DNA from: Massilia sp. Leaf139
GTDB taxonomy: Bacteria > Pseudomonadota > Gammaproteobacteria > Burkholderiales > Burkholderiaceae_D
DNA: 64,000 nucleotides
Direction: 5' to 3'
Assembly: GCF_001424165.1 (NCBI RefSeq)
Contig: NZ_LMOJ01000012.1
Span: 124,863-188,862, forward strand
Position numbers and translations under genes: made by a program. This document shows positions 1 through 8,870 of this stretch, one piece after another (position 1 is the first letter of the stretch; each line of letters opens with the position of its first letter). Below the pieces are notes generated by a model. It saw only the letters and a list, made by a program, of their open reading frames with translations, had not been told where the DNA came from and ran no database searches.

Positions 1-86
1 CGGCGCCCGCCGGGGTATGCCGCCTGTTGTCGCGCTTTTTATTGGATAATGACGCCTTTCACCGCTACCTCCGTCCTCCCCGCGCC

Positions 87-770
87 GTGACCAAGACCCT
101 TGCCGACCTGATCGAAGACCAGCTGCCGCAGACGCAATGCACCAAGTGCGGCTATCCGGCGTGCCGGCCCTATGCCGAAGCGATCGCCCGGGGCGAAGCC
201 GAGATCAACCAGTGCCCGCCGGGCGGCATCGAGGGCGTGGCGCGCCTGGCCGCCGTCACCGGGCGCAAGGTCATTCCGATCAACCCGGCCAACGGCGTCG
301 AGCGCCCACGTCCGGTCGCCTTTATCGACGAGGCGCTGTGCATTGGCTGCACGCTGTGCATCCAGGCCTGTCCGGTGGACGCCATCCTCGGCGCAGCCAA
401 GCAGATGCACACGATCCTGCCGAGCCTGTGCACCGGCTGCGACCTGTGCGTGGCCCCCTGCCCGGTCGACTGCATCAGCATGGTGCCCGTGACGGGTGAG
501 GCCACCGGCTGGGCCGCCTGGTCGCAGCCCGCCGCCGACGCGGCGCGCGCCCGCCACGACTTCCGCAGCGAGCGCCTGCAGCGCGAACGCGCGGAAAACG
601 ATGCGCGCCTGGCCGCCAAGGCGGTCGAGAAGATGCGCGAAGTGACAGCCGAGGCGACCAACACGCCCGAAGAGCTGGCCGAGAAGGAGCGCAAGCGCGC
701 CATCATCGCCGCCGCCATGGAACGCGCGCGCCTGCGCGCTGCCGGCGCACCAACAAATAAGCCCGACTAA
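87..770 (+). CDS. rsxB: Electron transport complex iron-sulfur subunit RsxB/RnfB-like
   Basis: This is a ferredoxin-like protein of the RnfB/RsxB family, which passes electrons in the Rnf/Rsx complex. From the GTG at 87 the Fes-domain cluster ligands are C18, C21, C26 and C43. Two 4Fe-4S ferredoxin motifs follow (C85-C88-C91-C95 and C115-C118-C121-C125), then a charged helical tail. The frame is open to the window edge, and a TTG at 27 is an alternative start. GTG 87 is preferred because the residues after it align with where family members usually begin. No convincing ribosome site is visible for either start. The stop overlaps the nth start by one base, so the two genes form an operon. The membrane-anchored N-terminus of gamma-proteobacterial RnfB is absent, so this is the short soluble betaproteobacterial form. 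Confidence 0.88.
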   Translation: MTKTLADLIEDQLPQTQCTKCGYPACRPYAEAIARGEAEINQCPPGGIEGVARLAAVTGRKVIPINPANGVERPRPVAFIDEALCIGCTLCIQACPVDAILGAAKQMHTILPSLCTGCDLCVAPCPVDCISMVPVTGEATGWAAWSQPAADAARARHDFRSERLQRERAENDARLAAKAVEKMREVTAEATNTPEELAEKERKRAIIAAAMERARLRAAGAPTNKPD

Positions 771-1474
771 TGAACCCGGCCAAACGTTTAGAAATATTTA
801 CGCGCTTTCGCACCGCTAATCCGCATCCGACCACCGAACTGGAATTCACGACGCCGTTCGAACTCCTGATCGCCGTGCTGCTGTCGGCGCAGTCGACCGA
901 CGTCGGCGTGAACAAGGCCACGCGCCGCCTGTATCCGGTGGCGAACACGCCGCAGAAGATCCTCGACCTCGGCCTCGACGAACTGAAGACCTATATCTCG
1001 ACCATCGGCCTGTACAACAACAAGGCCAAGAACGTGATCGCCACCTGCCAGATCCTCGTCGACCAGCACGGCGGCGAGGTGCCGCGCGCGCGCGAGGCCC
1101 TGGAAGCCCTGCCGGGCGTGGGCCGCAAGACGGCGAACGTGGTGCTCAATACCGCCTTCGGCGAGCCGACCATGGCGGTCGACACCCATATCTTCCGCGT
1201 CTCGAATCGCACGAACATCGCGCCGGGCAAGAACGTCGACCAGGTCGAGATGAAGCTGCTGAAGTTCGTGCCCAAGGATTTCCTGCACGACGCCCACCAC
1301 TGGCTGATCCTGCATGGCCGCTACACCTGCGTGGCGCGCCGTCCGAAATGCTGGAACTGCCTCATCAACGACCTGTGCGAGTTTCGCCAGAAGACACCGG
1401 CGCCGGACGGCCTGATCGCTCCGGCGCCGGTGCCGCCGGTGATCGCGCCCGCGCTCCAGGACGAACAGGCGTAA
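770..1474 (+). CDS. nth: Endonuclease III
   Basis: This is a bifunctional DNA glycosylase/AP lyase that removes oxidised pyrimidines in base excision repair. The 234-residue protein has the helix-hairpin-helix with catalytic Lys120 (LPGVGRKTANVV) and the catalytic Asp138 (MAVDTHIFRV). A C-terminal 4Fe-4S loop has C187, C194, C197 and C203 in the canonical C-x6-C-x2-C-x5-C spacing. Its ATG overlaps the rsxB stop by one base, a pairing common in betaproteobacteria and consistent with translational coupling. The C-terminal 25 residues are a proline/alanine-rich tail beyond the conserved core. Confidence 0.97.
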   Translation: MNPAKRLEIFTRFRTANPHPTTELEFTTPFELLIAVLLSAQSTDVGVNKATRRLYPVANTPQKILDLGLDELKTYISTIGLYNNKAKNVIATCQILVDQHGGEVPRAREALEALPGVGRKTANVVLNTAFGEPTMAVDTHIFRVSNRTNIAPGKNVDQVEMKLLKFVPKDFLHDAHHWLILHGRYTCVARRPKCWNCLINDLCEFRQKTPAPDGLIAPAPVPPVIAPALQDEQA

Positions 1475-1506
1475 AAAAACCCGCGCGGCTTTCGCCGGCG
1501 CGGGCT
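1472..1506 (-). terminator. Rho-independent terminator after the chemoreceptor gene
   Basis: On the minus strand a GC hairpin (arms around 1480-1489 and 1494-1504, with one bulged base) is followed by a run of seven T at 1479-1473. It lies about 25 bases past the stop of the chemoreceptor gene. The stem may also serve the convergent nth transcript, but there is no T-run in that direction. Confidence 0.8.
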
Positions 1507-1529
1507 GCAAAAGGTAATCTTCGTGCCGC

Positions 1530-3131
1530 TCAGCGGCGGACGCCGGCCAGCAAGACGCGCGGCTCCATGGTGGCGATGGCAGGCGCATCGTTGGCCGCGT
1601 CCGTGTCGCCCTCGAGCTTGAAGACGCTGACCACGCCATTCAGGGCCACGGTCTGCTCGTTGAGCGCCTGGGCCGCGGCCGCCGCTTCCTCGACCAGGGC
1701 CGCGTTCTGCTGGGTCGCGCTGTCCATCTCGGTGACGGCCATGTTCACCTGCTCGATGCCGGCGCCCTGTTCCGTGGTGGCCGCGCTGATCTCGGCCATG
1801 ATGTCCATCACGCGCTTGACGCTGGCGACGATGTCGCTCATGGTGGCGCCGGCTTCGTTGACCAGCGCGCTGCCCGCTTCCACGCGCGCCACCGAGCCGC
1901 CGATCAGGGTCTTGATCTCCCTGGCGGCCGTGGCCGAGCGCTGCGCCAGGTTGCGCACTTCGGAGGCGACGACCGCGAAGCCGCGGCCCTGCTCGCCGGC
2001 GCGCGCCGCTTCCACGGCCGCGTTCAGGGCCAGGATATTGGTCTGGAAGGCGATGCCGTCGATGACGCCGATGATGTCGACGATCTGCTTCGACGATTCG
2101 CTGATCGACGCCATGGTGCCGACTGCGCGCTCGACGATGTCGCCACCCTTGACGGCGACCTCGCAGGCGCTGTCGGCCAGCACCTTGGCCTGGCGCGCGT
2201 TGTCGGCGTTCTGGCGCACGGTCGAGGTCAGTTCTTCCATCGACGAGGCGGTTTCCTCGAGCGCGCCGGCCTGCTGCTCGGTACGCGCCGACAAGTCCAG
2301 GTTGCCCTGGGCGATCTCGCCCGAGGCGACGGCGATCGTTTCCGCGCCGCTGCGCACTTTGGTGACGATTTGCGCCAGGCTGCCGTTCATGGCTTTCAGC
2401 GCGCCCAGCAATTGCCCGGTCTCGTCGTTGGAATTGACCTCGATCTGCGCGCGCAGGTCGCCCGCAGCGACGGTGGTGGCCACCTTGACCGCGTGGTTGA
2501 GCGGACGGACGATCGAGCGCGACAGCATGAAGCCGGCGGCGATCGCGGCGGCCGAACCGAGCAGCATCGCCAGGATGCTCAGCATGGTCGCGCGCTCGCT
2601 GCTCGCGTCGGCCTGCTGCACGCTCTGCGTGGTGGCGGCGACGATCTGTTCGCGCGCTTGCACCAGCAGTTCGGATGGCGCCCGGTCCTTGCCCTTGACC
2701 GCATGGTCGCCGGCGTGCGGATCGAAACCGGCCGCCTCGAACGCGGCATAGCCCTGGCGGTAGTCCTGGCCCATCTGGGTATGGGCACGGTCGAATTGCG
2801 CCAGCAGGTCGCGCTGGGCGCCGGCCGGCAGCGCGGCGATCAGATCGCGCGTCTGCCCGTTGACGCTGTTTTCCGCTTCCTGGAAAGCCTTCCAGTACTT
2901 GGCGCGCTGCTCCGCGTCCTTGCCGCGCAGGAGGGTATTTTTCCACTCCTGGATCTGTGTCTTGAAGGTCGACAGCAGGGTCTCGACGCCCTGGGCCTGG
3001 CTGTAGCTGGTCACCGCGGCGTGATAGGTCGTGATCGACTGGTTCAGCTCGCGCATGCCGAAGAAACCGGCGCAGGCAACCACCAGGGCCACGGCGGCGA
3101 AGCAAAGGGGGAGTTTACGGCTCAGTTTCAT
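1530..3131 (-). CDS. Methyl-accepting chemotaxis protein
   Basis: This is a transmembrane chemoreceptor that signals through CheA/CheW. Counting from the chosen ATG, TM1 is about residues 8-28 and a four-helix-bundle periplasmic sensor spans about 29-180. TM2 is 181-203, then HAMP to about 256, and a long cytoplasmic coiled coil follows. The highly conserved hairpin tip is present ([20 protein letters not shown], about 359-378). The 533-residue size is normal for Tar/Tsr-like receptors. No C-terminal CheR-binding pentapeptide (NWETF-like) is seen. An upstream in-frame ATG would add 14 polar residues before the TM segment, so the start giving MKLSRKLPL was preferred. It is a stand-alone gene, convergent with nth. 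The ligand cannot be told from sequence. Confidence 0.92.
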   Translation of the reverse strand: MKLSRKLPLCFAAVALVVACAGFFGMRELNQSITTYHAAVTSYSQAQGVETLLSTFKTQIQEWKNTLLRGKDAEQRAKYWKAFQEAENSVNGQTRDLIAALPAGAQRDLLAQFDRAHTQMGQDYRQGYAAFEAAGFDPHAGDHAVKGKDRAPSELLVQAREQIVAATTQSVQQADASSERATMLSILAMLLGSAAAIAAGFMLSRSIVRPLNHAVKVATTVAAGDLRAQIEVNSNDETGQLLGALKAMNGSLAQIVTKVRSGAETIAVASGEIAQGNLDLSARTEQQAGALEETASSMEELTSTVRQNADNARQAKVLADSACEVAVKGGDIVERAVGTMASISESSKQIVDIIGVIDGIAFQTNILALNAAVEAARAGEQGRGFAVVASEVRNLAQRSATAAREIKTLIGGSVARVEAGSALVNEAGATMSDIVASVKRVMDIMAEISAATTEQGAGIEQVNMAVTEMDSATQQNAALVEEAAAAAQALNEQTVALNGVVSVFKLEGDTDAANDAPAIATMEPRVLLAGVRR

Positions 3132-3342
3132 GGTCGGTCGGGAATCAGGCGCCGGCAAGGGGCGGAAAGGCATCGGAATTTCGAACCAGTCTAGCGTGAG
3201 GTATAGCCGTACGGCAACGAAAAGCCTGGGTTGGGACGTGCGTGATGATTGGGTTGTCGACCGGCAACAACACAGTTATTGGAAGTGAATGCGTTTATGA
3301 AAAGGGAGTGGACGGGGTGACAATGGATCGCATCTTCACCCC

Positions 3343-3406
3343 CGCGGGCATGCCCGCCCTACAACACCGGCCACGTAGCGGGTCTTGTAGGGCGGGCATG
3401 CCCGCG
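3343..3406. repeat. Interspersed inverted repeat, copy A (variant)
   Basis: This is a perfect 22-base inverted repeat: arm 3343-3364 pairs with 3385-3406 around a 20-base centre. The outer part of each arm is itself nearly palindromic (GCGGGCATGCCCGC). Its TTGTAGGGCGGGC core is a variant of the GTAGGGTGGGC ends seen in the copies near 21.4, 30.2, 44.2 and 57.7 kb. It lies in the gap between the chemoreceptor and the NTF2-like gene. Apart from this element, 3174-3447 shows nothing recognisable. Confidence 0.75.
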
Positions 3407-3447
3407 TGAGGTTTCAAAGACCCTTAGCAAGGCAGGCGACAGTCCCA

Positions 3448-3816
3448 TTAACGCCCGACCAGCATCGTCGCGCCTACCGCAAACGACGCCGTCTGGATCC
3501 GCCCCTCGACGACTTCATACACGCACAGCATCTCCACCGTTCCCAGCCCTTCCGGAAAATTGCGCGTCACGACTTCGAGGTCGGTCACGAAATTCCCGAG
3601 CACCGTGCGGCTGAGCAGCCGCGCGTGCAGATCCGGCTCGGCGAAGCGCGCCACGTAGCGCGGGCGGATGGCGTCGTAGCCTTCGGCCAGCAGCGGACCG
3701 TGCAGCGTGAACTGGCGCGCGCCCGGCGCATAGGTCAGCATCAGGGCGTCGATGTCTTTGGCGTTGTAGGCGTCGAGCTGGGCCTGCACCACGGCGGCGG
3801 GATCGAGAGTCGGCAT
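3448..3816 (-). CDS. SnoaL/NTF2-like family protein
   Basis: This is a 122-residue protein with the sequence pattern of the nuclear transport factor 2/SnoaL cone fold. The opening helix holds AYNAKDIDALMLTYAPGARQ. The middle is GYDAIRPRYVARFAEPDLHA, and the terminal strands include MLCVYEVVEGRIQTASF. Such proteins are small ligand-binding or isomerase-like domains and the family name does not fix a function. It ends close to repeat copy A and starts six bases from the proB stop, so it may be the last gene of the obgE-proB transcript. Confidence 0.8.
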   Translation of the reverse strand: MPTLDPAAVVQAQLDAYNAKDIDALMLTYAPGARQFTLHGPLLAEGYDAIRPRYVARFAEPDLHARLLSRTVLGNFVTDLEVVTRNFPEGLGTVEMLCVYEVVEGRIQTASFAVGATMLVGR

Positions 3817-3821
3817 GGGAA

Positions 3822-4955
3822 TCAGAGGAGGACGAGGTTGTCGCGATGGAGCAGTTCGGGGCCCTCGATATAACCGAGGATGGCTTCGATCTCGTGCGAT
3901 GAGTGGCGCATGATGCGGCGCACTTCGCTGCTGGTGTAGCTGGTGAGCCCGCGCGCGACGGGCTTGCCCGCCTCGCTGACGCAGGTGATCAGCTGGCCGC
4001 GTCCGAATTCGCCTTTCACGGCGACGACCCCGATCGGCAGGAGCGATTTACCTTCCTGCGTGAGCTTCTGGACGGCGCCGGCGTCGAGCACGACCTCGCC
4101 CGCCGTGTGCAGGTGGTCGACCATCCATTGGCGGCGCGCGGTCAGGCGCGTGGTCGGGGCGTTCAGTTCGGTGCCGATCGCCTCGCCGGCGGCCAGGCGC
4201 GTCAGCACCTCCGGCTCGCGGCCCCAGGCGATGACGGTGTGGGCGCCCGAACGGGCGGCGCGGCGTGCGGCCAGCACCTTGGTCAGCATGCCGCCGCTGC
4301 CGATATTGCTGCCGGCGCCGCCGGCCATCGCTTCCAGGCTGGCGTCGCCCGCCTGCGCGCGTTCGATCAGATAGGCGCTCCGATCCTTGCGCGGATCGGC
4401 GGAGTACAGGCCGCGCTGGTCGGTGAGGATCACCAGCGCGTCGGCTTCGATCAGGTTGGCGACCAGGGCGCCGAGGGTGTCGTTGTCGCCGAACTTGATT
4501 TCATCGGTGACGACGGTGTCGTTCTCGTTGATGATCGGGACGACGCCCAGGCGCAGCAGGGTCGTCAGGGTCGCGCGCGCGTTCAGGTAGCGTTCGCGGT
4601 CGGCCAGGTCGGCATGGGTCAGCAAGACTTGTGCGGTCTTGACCCCATATGCTTTGAAGCTCGACTCGTAGATTTGCGCGAGGCCCATCTGGCCGCAGGC
4701 GGCGCAGGCCTGCAGCTCGTGGATGTCATGCGGGCGGCTGGCGAAGCCCAGGCGCAGCATGCCTTCGGCGATGGCGCCGGAGCTGACCAGCACGACTTCC
4801 TTGCCGAGCGCGCGCAGGGCCGAAATCTGGGCAGCCCAGCGTGCGATGGCCTCGTGATCGAGGCCGCGGCCTTCGTTGGTGACGAGCGAGGAGCCGACCT
4901 TGACGATGATGCGGCCGGCTTGTTGAATGACGGACTGGATTGCGACGGAGTTCAT
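3822..4955 (-). CDS. proB: Glutamate 5-kinase
   Basis: It phosphorylates L-glutamate to gamma-glutamyl phosphate, the first step of proline synthesis. The 377-residue protein has an amino-acid kinase domain ([13 protein letters not shown] near residue 17, NENDTV and [15 protein letters not shown] in the middle, [15 protein letters not shown] later). A C-terminal PUA domain follows from about residue 280. Length and domain order match the E. coli enzyme. It sits downstream of obgE, an arrangement common in betaproteobacteria. The partner gene proA is not in the window. Confidence 0.97.
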   Translation of the reverse strand: MNSVAIQSVIQQAGRIIVKVGSSLVTNEGRGLDHEAIARWAAQISALRALGKEVVLVSSGAIAEGMLRLGFASRPHDIHELQACAACGQMGLAQIYESSFKAYGVKTAQVLLTHADLADRERYLNARATLTTLLRLGVVPIINENDTVVTDEIKFGDNDTLGALVANLIEADALVILTDQRGLYSADPRKDRSAYLIERAQAGDASLEAMAGGAGSNIGSGGMLTKVLAARRAARSGAHTVIAWGREPEVLTRLAAGEAIGTELNAPTTRLTARRQWMVDHLHTAGEVVLDAGAVQKLTQEGKSLLPIGVVAVKGEFGRGQLITCVSEAGKPVARGLTSYTSSEVRRIMRHSSHEIEAILGYIEGPELLHRDNLVLL

Positions 4956-4965
4956 GGCGGAAGTC

Positions 4966-5382
4966 TCACGGTGCGAGTCGATGCGCGCGCGGCCGCAGCG
5001 CCAGCAGGGCCAGGCCCGCCAGCAGCTCGATCCCGCTCACGACAAACAAGGCCCCGCTCGGCAGGCCGATCGCGACAGCGGCGACCAGGCGCCCGGCGGG
5101 CTGGGCCAGCAGGAATAATGCAACGAGATCGCCGAGGATGGGCTGGTCGCCCCGCCTTGCCGCCAGCATAGCCAGTCCCGCGGTGGCGAGACGGACTCCG
5201 ACATAGATGGCGTAGAACTGGCTGTAGCCGTTCACGCCAACGAGAAACAGGCCCATTGCGGTCGCGACCCGGTCGGGGTCGAGCATGGCAATGAGCGCCG
5301 CCAGCGAACTGGCGGTGGCCACCAGCTGCAAGAGCTGGCCGCGTGCCCAGGCACGCGTGTACTGAAAACCCTTAGTCTTCAA
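4966..5382 (-). CDS. Small polytopic membrane protein between obgE and proB
   Basis: This is a 138-residue protein with about four hydrophobic segments (around residues 15-35, 40-60, 85-105 and 110-128) and an arginine-rich C-terminus. The frame starts with TTG at 5382, overlapping the last codons of obgE by 11 bases. No ATG occurs early in the frame, so the exact start is uncertain. The layout resembles small DUF4345-type four-helix membrane proteins, but that is only an impression of the hydrophobic pattern. It ends 10 bases before the proB start, so it is probably co-transcribed with obgE and proB. Confidence 0.65.
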   Translation of the reverse strand: MKTKGFQYTRAWARGQLLQLVATASSLAALIAMLDPDRVATAMGLFLVGVNGYSQFYAIYVGVRLATAGLAMLAARRGDQPILGDLVALFLLAQPAGRLVAAVAIGLPSGALFVVSGIELLAGLALLALRPRAHRLAP

Positions 5383-6487
5383 GGATCTTGAAGCGAGGAT
5401 CGTCCGGATCGATCGAGACGATGCCGCGTGCCTCTTCGGTCATCTGCGCCGACTCGTCGACACGCACGTCGAGCGCGCGCTTTTCTTCCAGGTGCAGGTA
5501 GATCGCGTTGATCAGTTCCTGGCAGCCTTCGCGGTTCAGGGCCGAGATCTCGAAGACCGGGCCTTTCCAGGCCATCTTCTTGATGAAATCCTTGACGCGC
5601 TTCTTGCGCTCTTCTTCCGGCACCACGTCGAGCTTGTTGAGCACGAGCCAGCGTGGCTTGTTGAGCAGGTCTTCGTCGTACTTCTCGAGTTCCTTGATCA
5701 GGGCTTTCGCTTCCTTGACCGGATCGACGGTGTCCTCGAACGGCGCCAGGTCGACGATGTGCAGCAGCAGGCCGGTACGCGCCAGGTGGCGCAGGAACTG
5801 GTGGCCGAGGCCCGCGCCTTCGGCTGCGCCTTCGATCAGGCCCGGAATATCGGCGATCACGAAGCTCTTCGCGTGCGACACGCGCACCACGCCGAGGTTC
5901 GGATGCAGGGTCGTGAACGGATAGTCCGCGATCTTCGGCTTGGCGTTCGAGACGGCCGTGATGAAGGTCGACTTGCCCGCGTTCGGCATGCCCAGCAGGC
6001 CCACGTCGGCCAGCACCTTCAGTTCCAGGCGCAGCTCGCGGCGTTCGCCTGGTTTGCCCTCGGTCTTCTGGCGCGGCGCGCGGTTGGTCGAGGTCTTGAA
6101 ATGGATGTTGCCCCAGCCACCCTCGCCGCCCTTGGCGAGCAGTTCGGTCTGGCCGTGTTCGGTCAGGTCGGCGATGATTTCGCCGTTGACGTTATCGATG
6201 ATCAGCGTGCCGACCGGCATGCGCAGATAAACATCGTCGGCGCCCTTGCCGTAGCAGTCGGAGCCGCGGCCTGGTTCGCCATGGCGGCCATGGTGGGTTT
6301 TCGAATAACGGAAGTCGACCAGGGTGTTGATGTTTCGGTCGGCAACCGCCCAGATCGAGCCGCCCTTGCCGCCGTCGCCGCCGTCCGGACCGCCGAAGGG
6401 GCGGAACTTCTCGCGCAGGAACGAGGCGCAACCGTTGCCGCCGTCGCCCGCAATGACTTCAATTCTTGCTTCGTCGATAAACTTCAT
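5372..6487 (-). CDS. obgE: GTPase Obg/CgtA
   Basis: This is an essential large-ribosomal-subunit assembly GTPase. The N-terminal glycine-rich Obg fold covers about residues 1-158 ([17 protein letters not shown]). The G domain then shows G1 GMPNAGKST, switch TTLHPN, G3 [10 protein letters not shown]4 LNKLDVV and G5 ISAL. The 371-residue length is typical for betaproteobacteria. It lies in the universal rplU-rpmA-obgE order with proB behind it. Confidence 0.98.
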   Translation of the reverse strand: MKFIDEARIEVIAGDGGNGCASFLREKFRPFGGPDGGDGGKGGSIWAVADRNINTLVDFRYSKTHHGRHGEPGRGSDCYGKGADDVYLRMPVGTLIIDNVNGEIIADLTEHGQTELLAKGGEGGWGNIHFKTSTNRAPRQKTEGKPGERRELRLELKVLADVGLLGMPNAGKSTFITAVSNAKPKIADYPFTTLHPNLGVVRVSHAKSFVIADIPGLIEGAAEGAGLGHQFLRHLARTGLLLHIVDLAPFEDTVDPVKEAKALIKELEKYDEDLLNKPRWLVLNKLDVVPEEERKKRVKDFIKKMAWKGPVFEISALNREGCQELINAIYLHLEEKRALDVRVDESAQMTEEARGIVSIDPDDPRFKILED

Positions 6488-6506
6488 TTTTGACCGCCAA
6501 AAAACT

Positions 6507-6536
6507 AAAAAGGCCCTACCAGGGGGCAGAGCCTTT
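6507..6536 (-). terminator. Possible attenuator/terminator between rpmA and obgE
   Basis: On the minus strand AAGG and CCTT arms, plus an inner CCC/GGG step, form a modest hairpin ending in a run of five T at 6511-6507. It lies 20 bases upstream of the obgE start. A second, T-less GC hairpin (6564-6570 with 6576-6582) precedes it just after the rpmA stop. Because rplU-rpmA-obgE are normally co-transcribed, this is more likely partial termination than an operon end. Confidence 0.45.
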
Positions 6537-6594
6537 CGATGGAAGGCTTGCGCCTTACAAAGTGCGCCGCTCCGGGCGGCGCTTGCATGCTTTA

Positions 6595-6882
6595 TTAAGC
6601 AGCGACTGCTTCTTCAGCAACTGCAGCGTTAGCAACGACGGTCACGTACTGCTTCGAACCGACGCCTTGCTTGACGAACTTGACAGTGCCGTCGACCAGC
6701 GCGAACAGGGTGTGATCCTTGCCCAGGCCAACGTTGACGCCAGGACGCACTGGGGTGCCGCGCTGACGAATGATGATGCCGCCGGCGTTGATCGCCTGGC
6801 CGCCGTACACCTTCACGCCGAGGCGCTTGCTTTCTGAGTCGCGGCCGTTACGGGTAGTGCCGCCGCCTTTTTTGTGTGCCAT
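6595..6882 (-). CDS. rpmA: 50S ribosomal protein L27
   Basis: This is a large-subunit ribosomal protein near the peptidyl-transferase centre. The N-terminus [20 protein letters not shown] is the family hallmark, followed by [21 protein letters not shown]. At 95 residues it is a little longer than E. coli L27 because of an alanine-rich C-terminal tail (about residues 84-95). It lies 36 bases after rplU. Confidence 0.98.
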   Translation of the reverse strand: MAHKKGGGTTRNGRDSESKRLGVKVYGGQAINAGGIIIRQRGTPVRPGVNVGLGKDHTLFALVDGTVKFVKQGVGSKQYVTVVANAAVAEEAVAA

Positions 6883-6918
6883 TTAAGTACTCCTTGATGA
6901 CTTTGAAGAGAGGGGCAA

Positions 6919-7230
6919 TTAGCCGTTGATCGAAACCACTTGGATTTCGGTGAAGTTCTGGCGGTGGCCCTGACGCTTCTGGTAGTGCTTACGACGGCGC
7001 ATTTTGAAAATGCGAACCTTGTCGTGGCGACCATGGGAAACGACCTTCACCAGCACCGTCGCACCTTCGACCAGAGGAGCACCAAACTTGATGCTTTCGC
7101 CCGCGCCAACGGCGAGGACCTGATCGATCGTGAGTTCGGAACCAATGTCTGCCGGTATCTGTTCTACTTTAAGTTTTTCGCCAGCGACAACTTTATACTG
7201 CTTGCCACCGGTTTTTATGACCGCGTACAT
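6919..7230 (-). CDS. rplU: 50S ribosomal protein L21
   Basis: This is a large-subunit ribosomal protein. Starting at the ATG that gives [14 protein letters not shown], the product is 103 residues, exactly the usual L21 length. Further-upstream in-frame starts would add six non-conserved residues. The C-terminal RNA-binding region [19 protein letters not shown] is intact. It is the first gene of the rplU-rpmA-obgE unit, and its promoter must lie in 7231-7470, shared with the divergent ispB gene. Confidence 0.97.
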   Translation of the reverse strand: MYAVIKTGGKQYKVVAGEKLKVEQIPADIGSELTIDQVLAVGAGESIKFGAPLVEGATVLVKVVSHGRHDKVRIFKMRRRKHYQKRQGHRQNFTEIQVVSING

Positions 7231-7468
7231 GATTGAAAACCTCATCAATTGTTTAATAAAAATCCCTGCGGCGGCGACTGGTCACTGACCGCGCTGCGCT
7301 TCTCTGGTGCCGGGGAACAGGGAATTATACACGGTTCAATCTCTTGCGTCAAAAGCCGGGGTCGGCCTCCGATCGACGTGGCATCCCGGCAACGTCGATC
7401 GCGCCGTAGGGAAAACCCGGCGCACGGCTGAGGCTTGGTCAAATGGCACGCCTCATGCTTGCATGTCG

Positions 7469-7474
7469 TATAAT
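7469..7474 (+). promoter_or_regulatory. Perfect -10 box upstream of ispB
   Basis: A perfect TATAAT lies 50 bases before the TTG chosen as the ispB start. No good -35 hexamer is seen at standard spacing. The box sits inside the region that an earlier ATG (7443) would make coding, which argues for the later start. Confidence 0.5.
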
Positions 7475-7523
7475 CGCCACTCCCGCATACCAGCGCATTC
7501 TCAACGTCTACAGCAGGTTCGCC

Positions 7524-8510
7524 TTGTCCGCCGCTACCCCCCACGCCCAGAACACCATCACCCAATCGATCGCCGCCGACATGGATGCGGTCAATACGGT
7601 GATCCGCCAGCGCCTGCATTCGGAAGTCCCTCTGGTCAACCAGATCGCCGAGTACATCATCAGCGCCGGCGGCAAGCGCATCCGCCCCGTGCTGGTGCTG
7701 TTGCTGGCCAATGCGTATGGCTACAAGGGCACGGCGCACCACGAACTGGCGGCCGTCGTCGAATTCATCCACACCGCCACGCTGCTGCACGACGACGTCG
7801 TCGACGAGTCCTCGATGCGGCGCGGCCGCCAGACCGCCAACGCCCTGTTCGGCAATGCGGCCTCGGTGCTGGTCGGCGACTTCCTGTACTCGCGCTCCTT
7901 CCAGATGATGGTCAGCCTGGAAAACATGCGCGTCATGCAGATCCTGTCGGACGCGACCAACGTGATCGCCGAAGGCGAAGTGCTGCAGCTGCTGAACATG
8001 CACGACCCGGACGTCAGCCATGAAAGCTATCTGACGGTGATCCGCTCGAAGACGGCCAAGCTGTTCGAAGCGGCCGCCGAACTCGGCGCCCTGGTCGCCG
8101 GCGCCAGCCACGCGCAAGTGGCCGCGGCCGGCGAATACGGCCGCTCGCTGGGCACGGCGTTCCAGCTGATTGATGATGTGCTCGACTACGCCGGCGACGC
8201 CGCCGAAATCGGCAAGAACGTCGGCGATGACCTGCGCGAAGGCAAACCGACCCTGCCCCTGATCTACCTGATGGAACACGGCACCTTGGCCCAGCGCGAA
8301 CTGGTGCGCACCTGCATCGAGCAAGGCGACGAGCAGCATTTCGACGCCGTGCTGGCCGCCGTCACCTCCAGCGGCGCCCTCGACTACACCCGCCGCGAAG
8401 CCGAAACGGCTGCCCGCCGCGCCAGCGAAGCCATCGCCGACCTGCCCGACAGTCTCTATAAAGACAGCCTGTTGCAGCTCTGCCGTTTCGCTGTTGACAG
8501 GAACCACTGA
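7524..8510 (+). CDS. ispB: Octaprenyl/polyprenyl diphosphate synthase
   Basis: This trans-prenyltransferase makes the long isoprenoid side chain of ubiquinone. Starting at TTG 7524, the 328-residue product has GGKRIRP at 49-55, the first aspartate-rich motif DDVVD at 90-94 and the second DDVLD at 217-221. These bind Mg-diphosphate. E. coli IspB has 323 residues, which supports the late start. The ATG at 7443 would add 27 residues and would place the TATAAT at 7469 inside the gene. An AGCAGG about seven bases before the TTG can serve as the ribosome site. It is divergent from rplU, the normal betaproteobacterial arrangement. Confidence 0.93.
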   Translation: MSAATPHAQNTITQSIAADMDAVNTVIRQRLHSEVPLVNQIAEYIISAGGKRIRPVLVLLLANAYGYKGTAHHELAAVVEFIHTATLLHDDVVDESSMRRGRQTANALFGNAASVLVGDFLYSRSFQMMVSLENMRVMQILSDATNVIAEGEVLQLLNMHDPDVSHESYLTVIRSKTAKLFEAAAELGALVAGASHAQVAAAGEYGRSLGTAFQLIDDVLDYAGDAAEIGKNVGDDLREGKPTLPLIYLMEHGTLAQRELVRTCIEQGDEQHFDAVLAAVTSSGALDYTRREAETAARRASEAIADLPDSLYKDSLLQLCRFAVDRNH

Positions 8511-8563
8511 GCAAATTTATATTAATGCTTCCCGAGACGTCTTCTCTGGCGTCTCAAATTAGT

Positions 8564-8640
8564 CGGGGTGTAGCTTAGCCCGGTAGAGCGCTACGTTCGG
8601 GACGTAGAGGCCGGAGGTTCGAATCCTCTCACCCCGACCA
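8564..8640 (+). tRNA. tRNA-Pro (anticodon CGG)
   Basis: This is a 77-base cloverleaf starting CGGGGTG and ending CACCCCG-A-CCA, with the CCA encoded. The anticodon stem CTACG/CGTAG encloses the loop TTCGGGA, giving anticodon CGG. The T-loop GGTTCGAATCC is canonical. It is followed at once by a strong terminator. Confidence 0.97.
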
Positions 8641-8654
8641 GGCAGCTTCAGCAA

Positions 8655-8682
8655 AGCGGATGTTCCATCCGCTATTTTTTTT
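8655..8682 (+). terminator. Rho-independent terminator after tRNA-Pro
   Basis: A perfect 8-base stem AGCGGATG/CATCCGCT (8655-8662 with 8666-8673) with a 3-base loop is followed by A and eight T. It ends the tRNA transcript. Confidence 0.93.
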
Positions 8683-8729
8683 CCGGCCGCCAGGCGCCCC
8701 GCCGACACACGGCCCTCTCTTCCCCGCCC

Positions 8730-8758
8730 TTCCAATTCCAATTCCAATTCCAATTCCA
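8730..8758. repeat. Hexanucleotide tandem repeat (TTCCAA), nearly five copies
   Basis: Four complete TTCCAA units plus a partial TTCCA run without interruption between the tRNA terminator and the GGDEF-EAL gene, about 110 bases before its start codon. The array is short, and its length could vary by slippage. Confidence 0.9.
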
Positions 8759-8870
8759 TCAGGATTTATTTCCTGGAATCTGCAGGCATTAATCATCTTG
8801 CATAATATTTCCCTGCAGTTCGTTACAGAGTGCTAGTATTTACAGAGCGCTTGGGCGCAGGGAGAAGGCA

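Noticed and set aside
8531..8557. Small GAGACG/CGTCTC hairpin between ispB and tRNA-Pro.
   Set aside because: The stem is only six bases and no T-run follows, so it is not called as a terminator.
8559..8759. Minus-strand frame beginning with Glu-Leu repeats.
   Set aside because: It is produced by the TTCCAA microsatellite and runs through the tRNA-Pro gene and its terminator.
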